Shown: positions 38,395-47,131, numbered from the stretch's first letter. The stretch: DNA of 64,000 nucleotides from Microbulbifer aggregans (GCF_001750105.1 NZ_CP014143.1:186001-250000), one strand, 5' to 3'. Translations and numbers: made by a program. Notes: a model not told the origin generated them from the sequence alone.

Positions 38395-38874
38395 ATGGCC
38401 AAAAAGAAAAAGGCACCGTCTTCCAACACCATTGCCCTCAACAAGAAGGCTCGCCACGACTACTCCATCGAGGAAAAGTTTGAGGCGGGCGTTGAGCTGC
38501 AGGGCTGGGAAGTGAAGAGCTGCCGCGAGGGCAAGGCGCAGCTGACCGACAGCTATGTGCTGATGAAGGACGGCCAGGCCTGGCTGCTGGGTGCCCGTAT
38601 CCAGCCGCTCCCCAGCGCCTCGACCCACTTTGTCACCGAGCCCGACCGCACCCGCCGGCTGCTGCTGCACAAGAAGGAGCTGGCGAAGCTGAAGGCTGCA
38701 GTGGACCAGAAGGGCTACGCGCTGGTGGCCACCGCCCTCTACTGGAAAAAACACCTGATCAAGTGCGAGATTGCCCTGGGTAAGGGTAAGGCCCAGCACG
38801 ACAAGCGCGACACCGAGCGGGAGCGCGACTGGAACCGGCAGAAGCAGCGCCTGATGCGCACCGACCACCGCTAG
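38395..38874 (+). CDS. smpB: SsrA-binding protein
   Basis: The 159-residue protein has [30 protein letters not shown] and the basic C-terminal tail ([19 protein letters not shown]) that enters the ribosomal A site. SmpB carries tmRNA to stalled ribosomes. Its RNA partner ssrA lies 1.5 kb downstream. Confidence 0.98.
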   Translation: MAKKKKAPSSNTIALNKKARHDYSIEEKFEAGVELQGWEVKSCREGKAQLTDSYVLMKDGQAWLLGARIQPLPSASTHFVTEPDRTRRLLLHKKELAKLKAAVDQKGYALVATALYWKKHLIKCEIALGKGKAQHDKRDTERERDWNRQKQRLMRTDHR

Positions 38875-38916
38875 ACCAGACACGCCCGCCACAGAAGAAT
38901 AATTACAGGATTGACT

Positions 38917-40263
38917 ATGAGCGCACCGCGAGGACAGTTCAGTTCCAATATCGGCTTTTTGATGGCCGCGGCGGGTTCCGCCGTCGGCCTCGGTAATATC
39001 TGGGGTTTCCCCACCAAGGCAGCGGGGAGCGGCGGCGCCGCCTTCGTGATGGTCTACCTGATCCTTGCCTTCCTGCTCGCCTACCCGGCACTGATGGCGG
39101 AACTCACTATCGGCCGTTACGCCCGCAGCAATATGGTTCACGCCCTGCGCACCATCGCCAAAGGGCCCGTGAGCCGCTTCCTCGGCGGCCTGACCGGCTT
39201 CGGCGGCATCGTCGTCGCCTCACTGATTCTCAGCTTCTATGCCATCGTCGCCGGCTGGATGGTCGCACACCTGGCAGAGCCCTTTGCCAGCCTGTTCGGT
39301 GCCTCCGATGCCGCTCAGTGGCTGACTGGCGACAGCACCGCCCGCAACCTGACCTTCACCGCCATTTTCAGCGGCATGACCATGGTCATCATCGCCGCGG
39401 GCGTGGAGAAAGGCATCGAGCGCTGGTCCACCCTGCTGATGCCGTCGCTGCTCATCCTGATGCTGCTGCTGATTCTCTACGTGCTGTCTCAGCCCGGCGC
39501 CATGAAGGGGCTCGAGGTGTACCTGATGCCCGACCTCAGCCTGATCGACCCGGAGCTGATGCTATCCGCCATGGGCCAGGCCTTCTTCTCGCTGTCACTG
39601 GGTGTGGGCACCATGCTGATCTACGGCTCCTATCTGAGCCAACAGGAGAGCCTGCCACGCCTTGGTGCCCTCGTGACCCTGATCGATGTGGGTATTGCCT
39701 TTACCGCCGGCCTGCTGATCCTGCCCGCCATGTACGTGGCCCAGGAAGCCGGCACCCAGATTTTCTCGGCCAGTGGCGAATTGATCGCCGGCCCCGGCCT
39801 GATCCTGCAGGTACTGCCGGCGCTATTCAACGAAATGGGCAGTGCCGGTCTGTTCGTGTCCATGGCCTTCTTCGCCCTGATGGTCATCGCGTCCCTGACT
39901 TCCTCCATCTCCATGCTGGAAGTCCCGGTAGCGTTTGCCATCGAGAGCCTCAAGGTACCGCGCAAGGCCGCGACTTCACTAATGGGCCTGGTCATCTTCG
40001 CCATCAGTACCGTGATCATCCTCAACTTCGACGCCCTGTTTGGCCTGGTGATCAGTATCAGCACCGAATACGGCCAGCCCCTGCTCGGCGTGGCCCTGTG
40101 TATCTTCGCCGGCTGGATCTGGCGGCGAGACCAGCTGCTGATGGAGCTCAAAGAGGGCCATGAAAATATCGAGAGCACATTGTTCTGGAAAATCTGGCCC
40201 TGGTACGTGCGCATCGTCTGCCCGCTGCTGATCCTGGCGGCCTTCGCACAGTCCGTATTCTGA
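38917..40263 (+). CDS. Sodium-dependent transporter (NSS family), copy 2
   Basis: ATG at 38917 with ACAGGA upstream gives 448 residues; a TTG six bases earlier is also in frame. The start FSSNIGFLMAAAGSAVGLGN and about eleven to twelve helices mark the NSS family. The C-terminal helix layout (IWRRDQLLMELKEGHENI) differs from copy 1. It separates smpB from ssrA, which are often adjacent. Confidence 0.92.
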   Translation: MSAPRGQFSSNIGFLMAAAGSAVGLGNIWGFPTKAAGSGGAAFVMVYLILAFLLAYPALMAELTIGRYARSNMVHALRTIAKGPVSRFLGGLTGFGGIVVASLILSFYAIVAGWMVAHLAEPFASLFGASDAAQWLTGDSTARNLTFTAIFSGMTMVIIAAGVEKGIERWSTLLMPSLLILMLLLILYVLSQPGAMKGLEVYLMPDLSLIDPELMLSAMGQAFFSLSLGVGTMLIYGSYLSQQESLPRLGALVTLIDVGIAFTAGLLILPAMYVAQEAGTQIFSASGELIAGPGLILQVLPALFNEMGSAGLFVSMAFFALMVIASLTSSISMLEVPVAFAIESLKVPRKAATSLMGLVIFAISTVIILNFDALFGLVISISTEYGQPLLGVALCIFAGWIWRRDQLLMELKEGHENIESTLFWKIWPWYVRIVCPLLILAAFAQSVF

Positions 40264-40299
40264 GTGACCATACAGACAAAACAGGACGCATGGGCCGTA

Positions 40300-40326
40300 T
40301 TGTTACGGCCCCGTTTCAGGTATAAT
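40300..40326 (+). promoter_or_regulatory. ssrA promoter
   Basis: A perfect -10 box TATAAT lies at 40321-40326 with TTGTTA 15 bases upstream. Transcription would start near 40333, leaving a 5' leader of about 19 bases to be removed by RNase P. Confidence 0.7.
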
Positions 40327-40351
40327 TGATCTACCACACAAGGTTTCTACC

Positions 40352-40739
40352 GGGGATGACTTGGATTCGACGCCGGTGACGAAACCATGGGTGCATGCCG
40401 TGATGGCAGCCAATCACGTAAACCCAAAGCTGCAATTTATTAGTTGCCAACGACGACAACTACGGTGCCCAACTCGCTGCGTAAGCAGCCTGTGAAGCAC
40501 TACTAAGGGTTCGCCCTTAGCGGCCTTCAGTAAGGTGCCAGTACCGCGCTGCAGGCTGTCATACAGAACTGGATCGCCGTGAACCGCGCCTGTCGGGGAT
40601 CGGTTAAAACTTATACAGGCTCGCCAATTACGTCCTGCCCGTTGGGCTGTATGCGGCCAAATCAATAAACGGAACTAAGCATGTAGAGCTCATGGCAGAG
40701 TGCTGACGGACGCGGGTTCGACTCCCGCCATCTCCACCA
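40352..40739 (+). ncRNA. ssrA: tmRNA
   Basis: The 388-base RNA begins GGGGATGACTTGGATTCGACG and ends with a tRNA-like T-arm (CGGGTTCGACTCCCG) and an encoded CCA. The 5' GGGGATG pairs with CATCTCC near the 3' end. The tag frame runs from GCC at 40446 to TAA at 40484 and encodes ANDDNYGAQLAA, with the usual AA end for ClpXP. tmRNA rescues stalled ribosomes together with SmpB. A terminator follows directly. Confidence 0.98.
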
Positions 40740-40743
40740 AATT

Positions 40744-40779
40744 AAAAAGGCCCGTTACCGCCAGGTAACGGGCCTTTTT
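40744..40779 (+). terminator. ssrA rho-independent terminator
   Basis: AAAAAGGCCCGTTACC pairs perfectly with GGTAACGGGCCTTTTT around GCCA. It starts five bases after the CCA end. Confidence 0.95.
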
Positions 40780-40815
40780 AATTTGTGGATCTGTCGCGAG
40801 TGGAAGGCAAAGCGG

Positions 40816-40905
40816 GGGTTCGATCAGCGCGCCCCGCGCGCTAAGACAGCCGCAGGCTGCCCCGCAGGGGTGAGGAGCGCAGCGACGAATCACTCCCGCC
40901 ATCAG
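40816..40905. repeat. Structured repeat R1 next to ssrA
   Basis: GGGTTCGA and ACTCCCGCCATC, both copied from the ssrA T-arm, flank about 68 bases. The insert holds three successive hairpins: AGCGCG/CGCGCT (40826-40842), CAGCC/GGCTG (40847-40859) and CCCC/GGGG (40860-40870). It is about 80 percent alike to R2 at 40956. Confidence 0.75.
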
Positions 40906-40955
40906 GCTAGCAGAGACCCGCGCAATCCCCTGACGAAGCTATTCGCTACTGCGCA

Positions 40956-41046
40956 GGGTTCGATCGATGCGCCCACGCGCATCAAGACAGCCGCAGGCTG
41001 CCCCATAGGGGTGAGGAGCAAAGCGACCAAGCACTCCCGCCACCAG
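40956..41046. repeat. Structured repeat R2, second copy
   Basis: It has the same order as R1: GGGTTCGA, three hairpins, ACTCCCGCCA. The first hairpin reads GATGCG/CGCATC where R1 has AGCGCG/CGCGCT, so three base pairs changed on both sides. The third hairpin differs only in its loop. Copies are spaced 140 bases apart in direct orientation. Confidence 0.75.
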
Positions 41047-41394
41047 ACTACCGGTACCAACTCCACTTTCTAACGGGACCGGCTAATGGGTACCCCCAAT
41101 ATTCTCAGCCAAATAAACAACTACAACGCCAGCTTTGACACCTCACCCCCTAGCTTTGCCCGCCTCCCCCGAAAACCTGCTATCACTCATCTGGACAATC
41201 ACAGCACAACCGAAAGCGCAGCTACTTCACAGCTATTACGAAGACCGCTGCGAGCATTAGCGACATAGTAAAAAAATAATAACGCTGTGATATGGCCGCA
41301 GCCGGGCCAAACGCTGATCCGACCGGGGCTTAACGCCGGGGTTAGCCAAACATACCCGCTCGATGACGCAGTAAAAGTAAGGACTCAACAAGAC
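41047..41394. other. Upstream region of the metallophosphoesterase gene
   Basis: No convincing gene; a 60-codon frame at 41086 has no family resemblance. AAAACCTGCTAT followed by ACT, AT and CTGGA-AA at 41172-41200 closely matches a stretch at 47021-47049 upstream of the sulfatase gene and may be a shared regulatory site. Confidence 0.4.
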
Positions 41395-42456
41395 ATGAAG
41401 CTTACGTCAGCATGTATTGCAGTTGCCCTCGCGATGTTCTCTACAAGCCTCTTGGCCGAGGAAACAACGAGCGGGTTCTCCTACGATAAGAAACGACTTC
41501 CCGGGGCGAAGCCCTGGACATCTCAGCCGATCCAGAATGATCCCGCCGAGTTCCAGTTCGTCGTCATCGGCGACCGGACCGGGGGAGCCAACCAGGAGGG
41601 CACCTTCAAACTCGCCATCGATCAACTCAATCTGCTGCAGCCCGAGTTTGTCATCAATGTCGGTGATCTGATCGAGGGTTACAGTGACGACAAGGCGGAA
41701 CTGAATGCCGAATGGGATGAAGTCGACGAGCTGTTGAGCAAACTCAAAATGCCGTTTGTCCGCACTCCCGGCAACCACGATATCGCGAACAAGACTGCGC
41801 AACAGGTCTGGAGGGATAGGCACGGCGCCACCTACTACCACTTCGTCTACAAGTACGTCCTGTTCATGGTTCTTGATAGCGAGGATCCGCCCCGTGCGGC
41901 GCCCGAGGGCATGAAGGATAAACTGGAGCTGTACAACAGGTTGCAGGTCGAAGACCCGGCCAAGGCCAGGGAGATGCTGGCTGAGTTTATGACCGATGAG
42001 GCGGTGGTCGCCGCACTCGGCAAACCAGTCGAGTTTGGTGACAAGCAAATGGCATGGATCAAGAAGACACTCGCTGACAATCCGGACGTTCGGTGGACAT
42101 TCCTGTTCCTCCATGAGCCGGCCTGGGAGAATGCGTCCGATAACTTCAAGGCGATCCAGAAAATGCTCAAGGCTCGCAAGCACACCTTCCTCGCCGGCCA
42201 CCTGCATTACTACGACTACGATTTACTGGATGGTTCCGAGCACATAACGATGGGCCCCGCCGGTGCTTCCTTCCACCAAGAGGGCCCTGGCAACGTGGAC
42301 CACATCATGTGGGTGACCATGACCGAGGAGGGCCCCCAGATAGGAAATATCGCCCTCAAGGGAATCTTTGACCGCAAAGGCCTCGATCCAGAGTTGTTCG
42401 GCGCCTATGACCGCAAGGGCGCCGATGAGGAAGCGAAGCCCAAAAAGGACGAATGA
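41395..42456 (+). CDS. Exported calcineurin-like metallophosphoesterase
   Basis: ATG at 41395 gives 353 residues with a signal peptide (ACIAVALAMFSTSLLAEE). The metal-binding motifs appear in order: VIGDRTGG, VGDLIEG, TPGNHDIAN, FLFLHEP and AGHLHYYD. The enzyme should be periplasmic or secreted and hydrolyse a phosphoester; the substrate is unknown. An acidic, lysine-rich tail ends the protein. It is the first gene of the candidate island. Confidence 0.85.
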   Translation: MKLTSACIAVALAMFSTSLLAEETTSGFSYDKKRLPGAKPWTSQPIQNDPAEFQFVVIGDRTGGANQEGTFKLAIDQLNLLQPEFVINVGDLIEGYSDDKAELNAEWDEVDELLSKLKMPFVRTPGNHDIANKTAQQVWRDRHGATYYHFVYKYVLFMVLDSEDPPRAAPEGMKDKLELYNRLQVEDPAKAREMLAEFMTDEAVVAALGKPVEFGDKQMAWIKKTLADNPDVRWTFLFLHEPAWENASDNFKAIQKMLKARKHTFLAGHLHYYDYDLLDGSEHITMGPAGASFHQEGPGNVDHIMWVTMTEEGPQIGNIALKGIFDRKGLDPELFGAYDRKGADEEAKPKKDE

Positions 42457-42705
42457 TTTGAACAGGCTAATAATGAGAATGAACTAACCGAAAGCTGCCA
42501 CCTATACGAGTACATTGCTTAAGCGGTGGGGTTATTTGTGGGATCCAACGAAAACCGCCACTACAACCCAAGTCACTACGGGCCTACCAGCAAGCTTTCG
42601 AATTTCACCGTCACACGTGAACAGAGCCCTGCTCCACACTCTGAATAAGCCACTCGCAAAGCGCTAGCGCCGACCAGTGCAAGCGACTCCCAAAAGCCTC
42701 ATCCA
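42457..42705. other. Gap between convergent genes with a degenerate repeat
   Basis: AAGCCACTCGCA at 42647-42658, followed by a CTAGC 8 bases later, matches the same string in repeat R3 (45901). It is probably a decayed member of the ssrA-linked repeat set. No gene is seen. Confidence 0.35.
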
Positions 42706-43632
42706 CTACCCCCCCTCAAACTCACCCCGCTGCTCAACCAAGAAATCAATCAATGCCCGTATCTTAGCGGGCATCTGAGCTCTTGAAGGGACGTACAAAA
42801 AGAATCCCGGAAAAGGCTTACACCAGCTCTGCAACACCCTCACCAGCGAGCCCTCGGCAAGATACTGTTGTACGCATAGATCCAGGTGCTGTATGAGCCC
42901 CACGCCATGGAGGGCGGCGCGCAGCATACTTTCGTCATCGTTGAACACCCCGTTGCCCTTCGGCTCGAAAACCAGAACGCGCTTGTCAGCATCCGGCGAT
43001 GTGAAGGACCAGCGGTCGATGATGCCACTGGAGGTAAAACGAAAGGCGAGGCAGTTGTGGTGCAGCAGGTCATCGGGTGTTTCCGGGGTGCCGTGTTTGG
43101 CGAAATATTCCGGGGAACCTACGATCGCCATCGATATCGGTGGTGTAACCGGCACAGCCACCATTTGCTCAGCGAGACTCTCCCCCAGGCGAATACCTGC
43201 GTCCATGCCACTGGAAATGATATTGGAGAGGCCATCATCCAGGATCAATTCCAACTTTAATTTGGGATAGCGCGCCAGGAATGATTCCATCTTTGGCTCC
43301 AGCAATAATCTGGCTGCCACCCTCGACGTATTGATGCGTATTACCCCGGACGGCTCTGCCTGCGACTCCCCCACCTCAGCGACTGCTCGGTCAACCGACT
43401 CAATGGCCGGGGTAAGAACGTCAAACAGTCGCTGCCCTTCTTCGGTTAGCGACATGCTGCGCGTACTGCGATTCAGCAGCCGCACATTCAGCTGCTGTTC
43501 CAGTGATTTCAGGTGCTGCGACAGGGCTGCGCGTGATACCTCACCCTCCTCTGCCGCCTTAGTAATGCTGCTGTGACGCGCTATACGAACAAACCACACT
43601 AGAGACGGGTACAGCGAGGGATCGACGGCCAT
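42706..43632 (-). CDS. LysR family transcriptional regulator
   Basis: The 308-residue regulator has a helix-turn-helix (about 18-40, SITKAAEEGEVSRAALSQHL) followed by the linker helix QLNVRLLNRSTRSMSLT. A two-lobed effector domain completes it. It is divergent from the hydrolase gene at 43773. A T-N11-A palindrome lies directly before its own start, so it probably controls itself and the two hydrolase genes. It resembles the CrgA/YhjC-type subgroup by its start. The inducer is unknown. Confidence 0.92.
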   Translation of the reverse strand: MAVDPSLYPSLVWFVRIARHSSITKAAEEGEVSRAALSQHLKSLEQQLNVRLLNRSTRSMSLTEEGQRLFDVLTPAIESVDRAVAEVGESQAEPSGVIRINTSRVAARLLLEPKMESFLARYPKLKLELILDDGLSNIISSGMDAGIRLGESLAEQMVAVPVTPPISMAIVGSPEYFAKHGTPETPDDLLHHNCLAFRFTSSGIIDRWSFTSPDADKRVLVFEPKGNGVFNDDESMLRAALHGVGLIQHLDLCVQQYLAEGSLVRVLQSWCKPFPGFFLYVPSRAQMPAKIRALIDFLVEQRGEFEGG

Positions 43633-43645
43633 ATTGTCAACCTGT

Positions 43646-43664
43646 ACTTAACACTGATTTAAGT
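43646..43664. promoter_or_regulatory. LysR-type operator
   Basis: ACTTAACACTGATTTAAGT has perfect six-base arms around seven bases and contains T-N11-A, the LysR box. It lies 14 bases before the regulator start and about 110 bases before the hydrolase start. Confidence 0.65.
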
Positions 43665-43772
43665 TTTAGCACGTTTTTTTCAAATAAGGCCCGCCATTAG
43701 TATTCCCCCTGTCTGGGCACCACGGCTCAGAAAAACACTGGGACCGAAGCTACCAACATGAAGGGCACCATC

Positions 43773-44690
43773 ATGAAAAGCACCAGCATCAAGAACCTCA
43801 ACGGCCAAGGCGTCACTATCGCCGCCAACGTGTACTTCCCTGCCGACTTTGATGAAAGCCAGCAGTACGCCGCAGTCGTGGTATCCCACCCCGGCGGTGG
43901 CGTTAAGGAGCAGACAGCCGGCCTCTATGCCGAGCGACTGGCAGAGAGTGGCCTGGTCACGGTTGCTTACGACGCTTCCTACCAGGGAGCGAGCACCGGT
44001 ACCCCGCGTCAGCTGGAGAACCCCTACATCCGCACTGAGGATGTCAGCGCGGTGATCGACTACCTGACCACATTGCCATACATCGACAACGACCGCATCG
44101 GCGCCATGGGTGTCTGTGCTGGCGGCGGCTATTCCGCCAATGCCGCGATCACCGACCGCCGCATCAAATCCCTGGCCACCGTCAGTGCGGTAAACATCGG
44201 GCAGATGTTCCGCAACGGCTGGGAGAACAATGTGAAGGATGCCGATGCACTGCCGTATGTCGTGGCGGGCTCCGAAGCGCGCACCAGCGACGCCAACAGC
44301 GATGAACTGGGCACCCTGCCTCTGGCCCCGATGAAGGAGGAGGATGCGCCCAATGAAGAGCTGCGCCAGGCCTGGGAGTACTACCACACCGACCGTTGTC
44401 AGCACCCCAATGCACCGGGTTTTATGACCGCTCGCAGCCTGAACCAGATCATCACCTATGACGCCTACAACCTGGCGGAGGCCTTCCTGACACAACCGGT
44501 GCTCACCGTTGCCGGGGACCAGGCGGGAAGCAAATGGATGAGTGATGACCTGATCGCCCGCGCAGCCAGCAGCGACAAGACCATGCATGTCGTGAAAGGC
44601 GCGAACCACATGTCACTGTACGACGTGCCCGAGTATGTGGACGAAGCGGTATCGGTACTGACCCCGTTTTTCGCGCGCACGCTGAAGTAA
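43773..44690 (+). CDS. Alpha/beta hydrolase (dienelactone-hydrolase-like), copy 1
   Basis: ATG at 43773 with AAGGG upstream gives 305 residues; an ATG 15 bases earlier is in frame. The fold begins VTIAANVYFPADFDES, and the oxyanion region is SHPGGGVKEQ. The nucleophile elbow reads GVCAGGGYS, giving cysteine where most hydrolases have serine, as in dienelactone hydrolases. A late histidine lies in KGANHMSLYD. It has no signal peptide, so it is cytoplasmic. The substrate is unknown. It is divergent from the LysR gene and followed by a paralogue. Confidence 0.86.
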   Translation: MKSTSIKNLNGQGVTIAANVYFPADFDESQQYAAVVVSHPGGGVKEQTAGLYAERLAESGLVTVAYDASYQGASTGTPRQLENPYIRTEDVSAVIDYLTTLPYIDNDRIGAMGVCAGGGYSANAAITDRRIKSLATVSAVNIGQMFRNGWENNVKDADALPYVVAGSEARTSDANSDELGTLPLAPMKEEDAPNEELRQAWEYYHTDRCQHPNAPGFMTARSLNQIITYDAYNLAEAFLTQPVLTVAGDQAGSKWMSDDLIARAASSDKTMHVVKGANHMSLYDVPEYVDEAVSVLTPFFARTLK

Positions 44691-44760
44691 CTGAATTCTA
44701 TACGCGTAATGCTGGGGCACATTCTGAGTGTGCCCCGATAAAAAATTCTAGGAAATGTAA

Positions 44761-45696
44761 ATGAGTAAGGTAAACGTACAACACGTTAATTATCAGAACC
44801 TGGGATGGCAGTCGGCAGCTGACCTCTACCTGCCACCAGATTTTGATGAAACTAAACAATATCCGGCCATCGTCAGCACGCATCCAATCGGAAGCTGCAA
44901 GGAACAAACGTCCGGCAACATCTATGCGAAGGCATTGGCGGAAGCTGGCTATGTGGCTCTCGCGTTTGATGCCAGCTTTCAGGGCGAAAGCGGAGGTTCC
45001 CCACGGTTTATCGAGGACCCATCGATTCGCACATCCGACATCCGCTTTGCGATCGATTACCTGGTGACTCTGCCCTATGTGGACCCGGAGCGTATCGGCG
45101 CAATCGGCGTTTGTGGCGGAGGCGGATACACCATTCACGCGGCAATTACCGATCACCGTATCAAGGCACTGACCTCCATTACCGGCGTGAACTTCGGGCG
45201 CCTGATCCGGGAAGGGTTTAGTGAATTCGATCCCGTGTCTGCCCTGCAGGCCATGGGTAAGCAGCGTACCGCCGAAGCGCAGGGTGCAGAGCGCCACGTG
45301 ATTGACTACCTGCCAGCTTCGGTGGAAGAAGGCAGGGCCAATGGCATCACCGACAGGGATGTACTGGAAGCAACGGACTACTACAAGTCCGCGCGCGGTC
45401 AACAGCCGAACGGTGCGACCAGTGGCCTGTTTTCATTTAACAGCGCTGCCATGGGCTGGGATGCGTTTCTTAATGCAGAAAGCCTGTTAACCCAGCCGTT
45501 GCTTGTAGTCACCGGCGATAAGCCCGGCGCTTTCGGTGCTTACCGGGATAGCTGGGAAATCTACGGACGCGCCGCCTCGAAAGACAAGCAGATCTTCGTG
45601 GCTGAGGGCTACTCCCATTACGACCTCTACGACAAGTCCGAGCCTGTAGCCCTGGCGATGGCCGAGATCCTGCCATTCTTCGAAAGGCACCTCTAA
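44761..45696 (+). CDS. Alpha/beta hydrolase (dienelactone-hydrolase-like), copy 2
   Basis: The 311-residue paralogue of the preceding gene has AGGAAATGTAA before ATG. It keeps LYLPPDFDETKQYPAIVSTHP, the cysteine elbow GVCGGGGYT and the late histidine EGYSHYDLYD. The two copies have about the same length and motif spacing but differ in many places, so the duplication is not recent. A gap of 70 bases without a terminator suggests co-transcription. Confidence 0.86.
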   Translation: MSKVNVQHVNYQNLGWQSAADLYLPPDFDETKQYPAIVSTHPIGSCKEQTSGNIYAKALAEAGYVALAFDASFQGESGGSPRFIEDPSIRTSDIRFAIDYLVTLPYVDPERIGAIGVCGGGGYTIHAAITDHRIKALTSITGVNFGRLIREGFSEFDPVSALQAMGKQRTAEAQGAERHVIDYLPASVEEGRANGITDRDVLEATDYYKSARGQQPNGATSGLFSFNSAAMGWDAFLNAESLLTQPLLVVTGDKPGAFGAYRDSWEIYGRAASKDKQIFVAEGYSHYDLYDKSEPVALAMAEILPFFERHL

Positions 45697-46089
45697 GCCC
45701 GCGCACCGCCTTGAAGTGATTCGGGCTCACCACGAGCATGCAGCTTAAGCTATGTACAGCCCGCAATAGCTTCCAGCGCCCTCTTCAGCTTAGGAACGGC
45801 ACCATTTATGTAACACCAGATGTAACACTAACCGGAGCATGACACCCGAAGCGTCCGCCGCACAAGGCCTGCGGACGCGGGTTCGACTCCCCCCCTGACG
45901 AAGCCACTCGCACGACACTAGCCTCAATCAGCGCACATAGACAGCCAAAGGCCACCCGGAAGGGGGAGGCGCAAAGTATCGAATCACAGCACGACCTCAA
46001 GCCTCCCCGTCGGTAAATGGCACCCAACAAGTCAAACATTACTGTGAGACGCCTAACCTCATATACAGGTCAACCAAGAGGGCTAAGCC
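45697..46089. repeat. Region with an ssrA-derived repeat (R3)
   Basis: No gene is seen in these 393 bases. ATGTAACAC occurs at 45808 and 45820. GCGTCCGC (45851) pairs with GCGGACGC (45871). The 20-mer CGGACGCGGGTTCGACTCCC at 45872-45891 is identical to the ssrA T-arm. Behind it lies a degenerate version of the R1/R2 insert (GACAGCC, AAAGGCCACCCGG, TCGAATCAC) reaching about 45985. Confidence 0.65.
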
Positions 46090-46857
46090 GTGCGCTTACA
46101 GGGAAAGGTCGCCGTAGCAACAGGGGTCTGCGGGGGAATCGGGCTGTCTATTGTCAGGAAACTTGTAGATGAAGGTGCCCGCGTCATCGCCGTCGATCTC
46201 TCCCAAGAGTCACTCGACAAGCTGAAGGCTGACTACGGTGACGAGGTTACAACTACGGTCGCGGATGTCACCAAGTACGGCGATGTGGAAGCCATGATCC
46301 AGAAGGCGATCGACCAATACGGCCAGATCGATATTGTCATCAACAACGCCGGAATCGCTTTCCCAAAACCTCTTCTGGAGCATGATCCCGACAAGGATTT
46401 CGATGGTGTCACCTCGGTTAACCAGAAAGGTGTCTACCACGGCATTCTCGCCGCGGGTAAAGCCATGAAAAGGCAAGGGCGTGGCGGGGTCATCATCAAT
46501 ACGTCCTCAGTCTACGGCACCATGGCTTCGGAGCTGACCTTTACCTACAACGTCAGTAAAGCCGCTGTGGATATGATGACCAAGTGTGCAGCCCTGGAAT
46601 ACGGTCCACACAAGATTCGCGTCTGTGCCGTTGCTCCCGGCCGGGTGGATACCCCAATGCTTCACCAGTACAAAGATCTCGGCCTCTGGGATCACATCAA
46701 GCGAGAGCAAATGCGCGACGAGTTCACCAAGCCAGAAGAGATTGCTGACGTCATTGCTTTTCTTGCCAGTGAACAGGCCAACTGTATCAACGGCACCACC
46801 ATCTACGCCTCAGACGGGTTCGAGAATTTTAAATTTCCGTTAAAACCGGGTAGCTGA
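46090..46857 (+). CDS. Short-chain dehydrogenase/reductase
   Basis: The 255-residue SDR starts at GTG 46090. The cofactor loop is TGVCGGIG, the NNAG motif is present, and the catalytic set is Ser in NTSSVYG with YNVSK. Asp in VIAVDLS at the end of the second strand suggests NAD rather than NADP. The C-terminus ends INGTTIYASDGF, a close variant of the usual ending. The cytoplasmic oxidoreductase substrate is unknown. It stands alone within the island. Confidence 0.9.
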   Translation: MRLQGKVAVATGVCGGIGLSIVRKLVDEGARVIAVDLSQESLDKLKADYGDEVTTTVADVTKYGDVEAMIQKAIDQYGQIDIVINNAGIAFPKPLLEHDPDKDFDGVTSVNQKGVYHGILAAGKAMKRQGRGGVIINTSSVYGTMASELTFTYNVSKAAVDMMTKCAALEYGPHKIRVCAVAPGRVDTPMLHQYKDLGLWDHIKREQMRDEFTKPEEIADVIAFLASEQANCINGTTIYASDGFENFKFPLKPGS

Positions 46858-47020
46858 TCTACTCATGAGGGCGAAAAAGAAGCCTCTAGCGGTCACTCTG
46901 CGTCCGCCTCTCCTGGGCTAACAATCGCACCCAGGTTGAGAAAGACGTAAATATTAATCACCAACTCGGTTTTGGCGGCCCCCCCTTTCCGTACTCCTGA
47001 CCGCCCACCAACCCTCTCAT

Positions 47021-47049
47021 AAAACCTGCTATGACTTATCTGGATAAGC
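47021..47049. repeat. Motif shared with the phosphoesterase upstream region
   Basis: AAAACCTGCTAT, then ACT, AT and CTGGA-AA, matches 41172-41200 at 26 of 29 positions. In both places it lies upstream of a gene for an exported hydrolase. Confidence 0.45.
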
Positions 47050-47131
47050 TCCATAGCTTCCTGCTCCCACCTGGCTTGGCTCACAGGCTCGTTTGCAGGA
47101 AGTAACAAATACAACGGTTGTCGAGGTATCC

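Noticed and set aside
40690..40902. Minus-strand frame with MAGVEPASVS
   Set aside because: This is the translation of the ssrA 3' end and repeat R1, a well-known false protein next to tRNA-like genes.
41086..41268. 60-codon frame before the phosphoesterase gene
   Set aside because: No ribosome site, signal or family resemblance; it covers the shared upstream motif.
45806..46039. Minus-strand frame with GESNPRPQALCGG
   Set aside because: It is the translated ssrA T-arm copy in repeat R3, not a gene.
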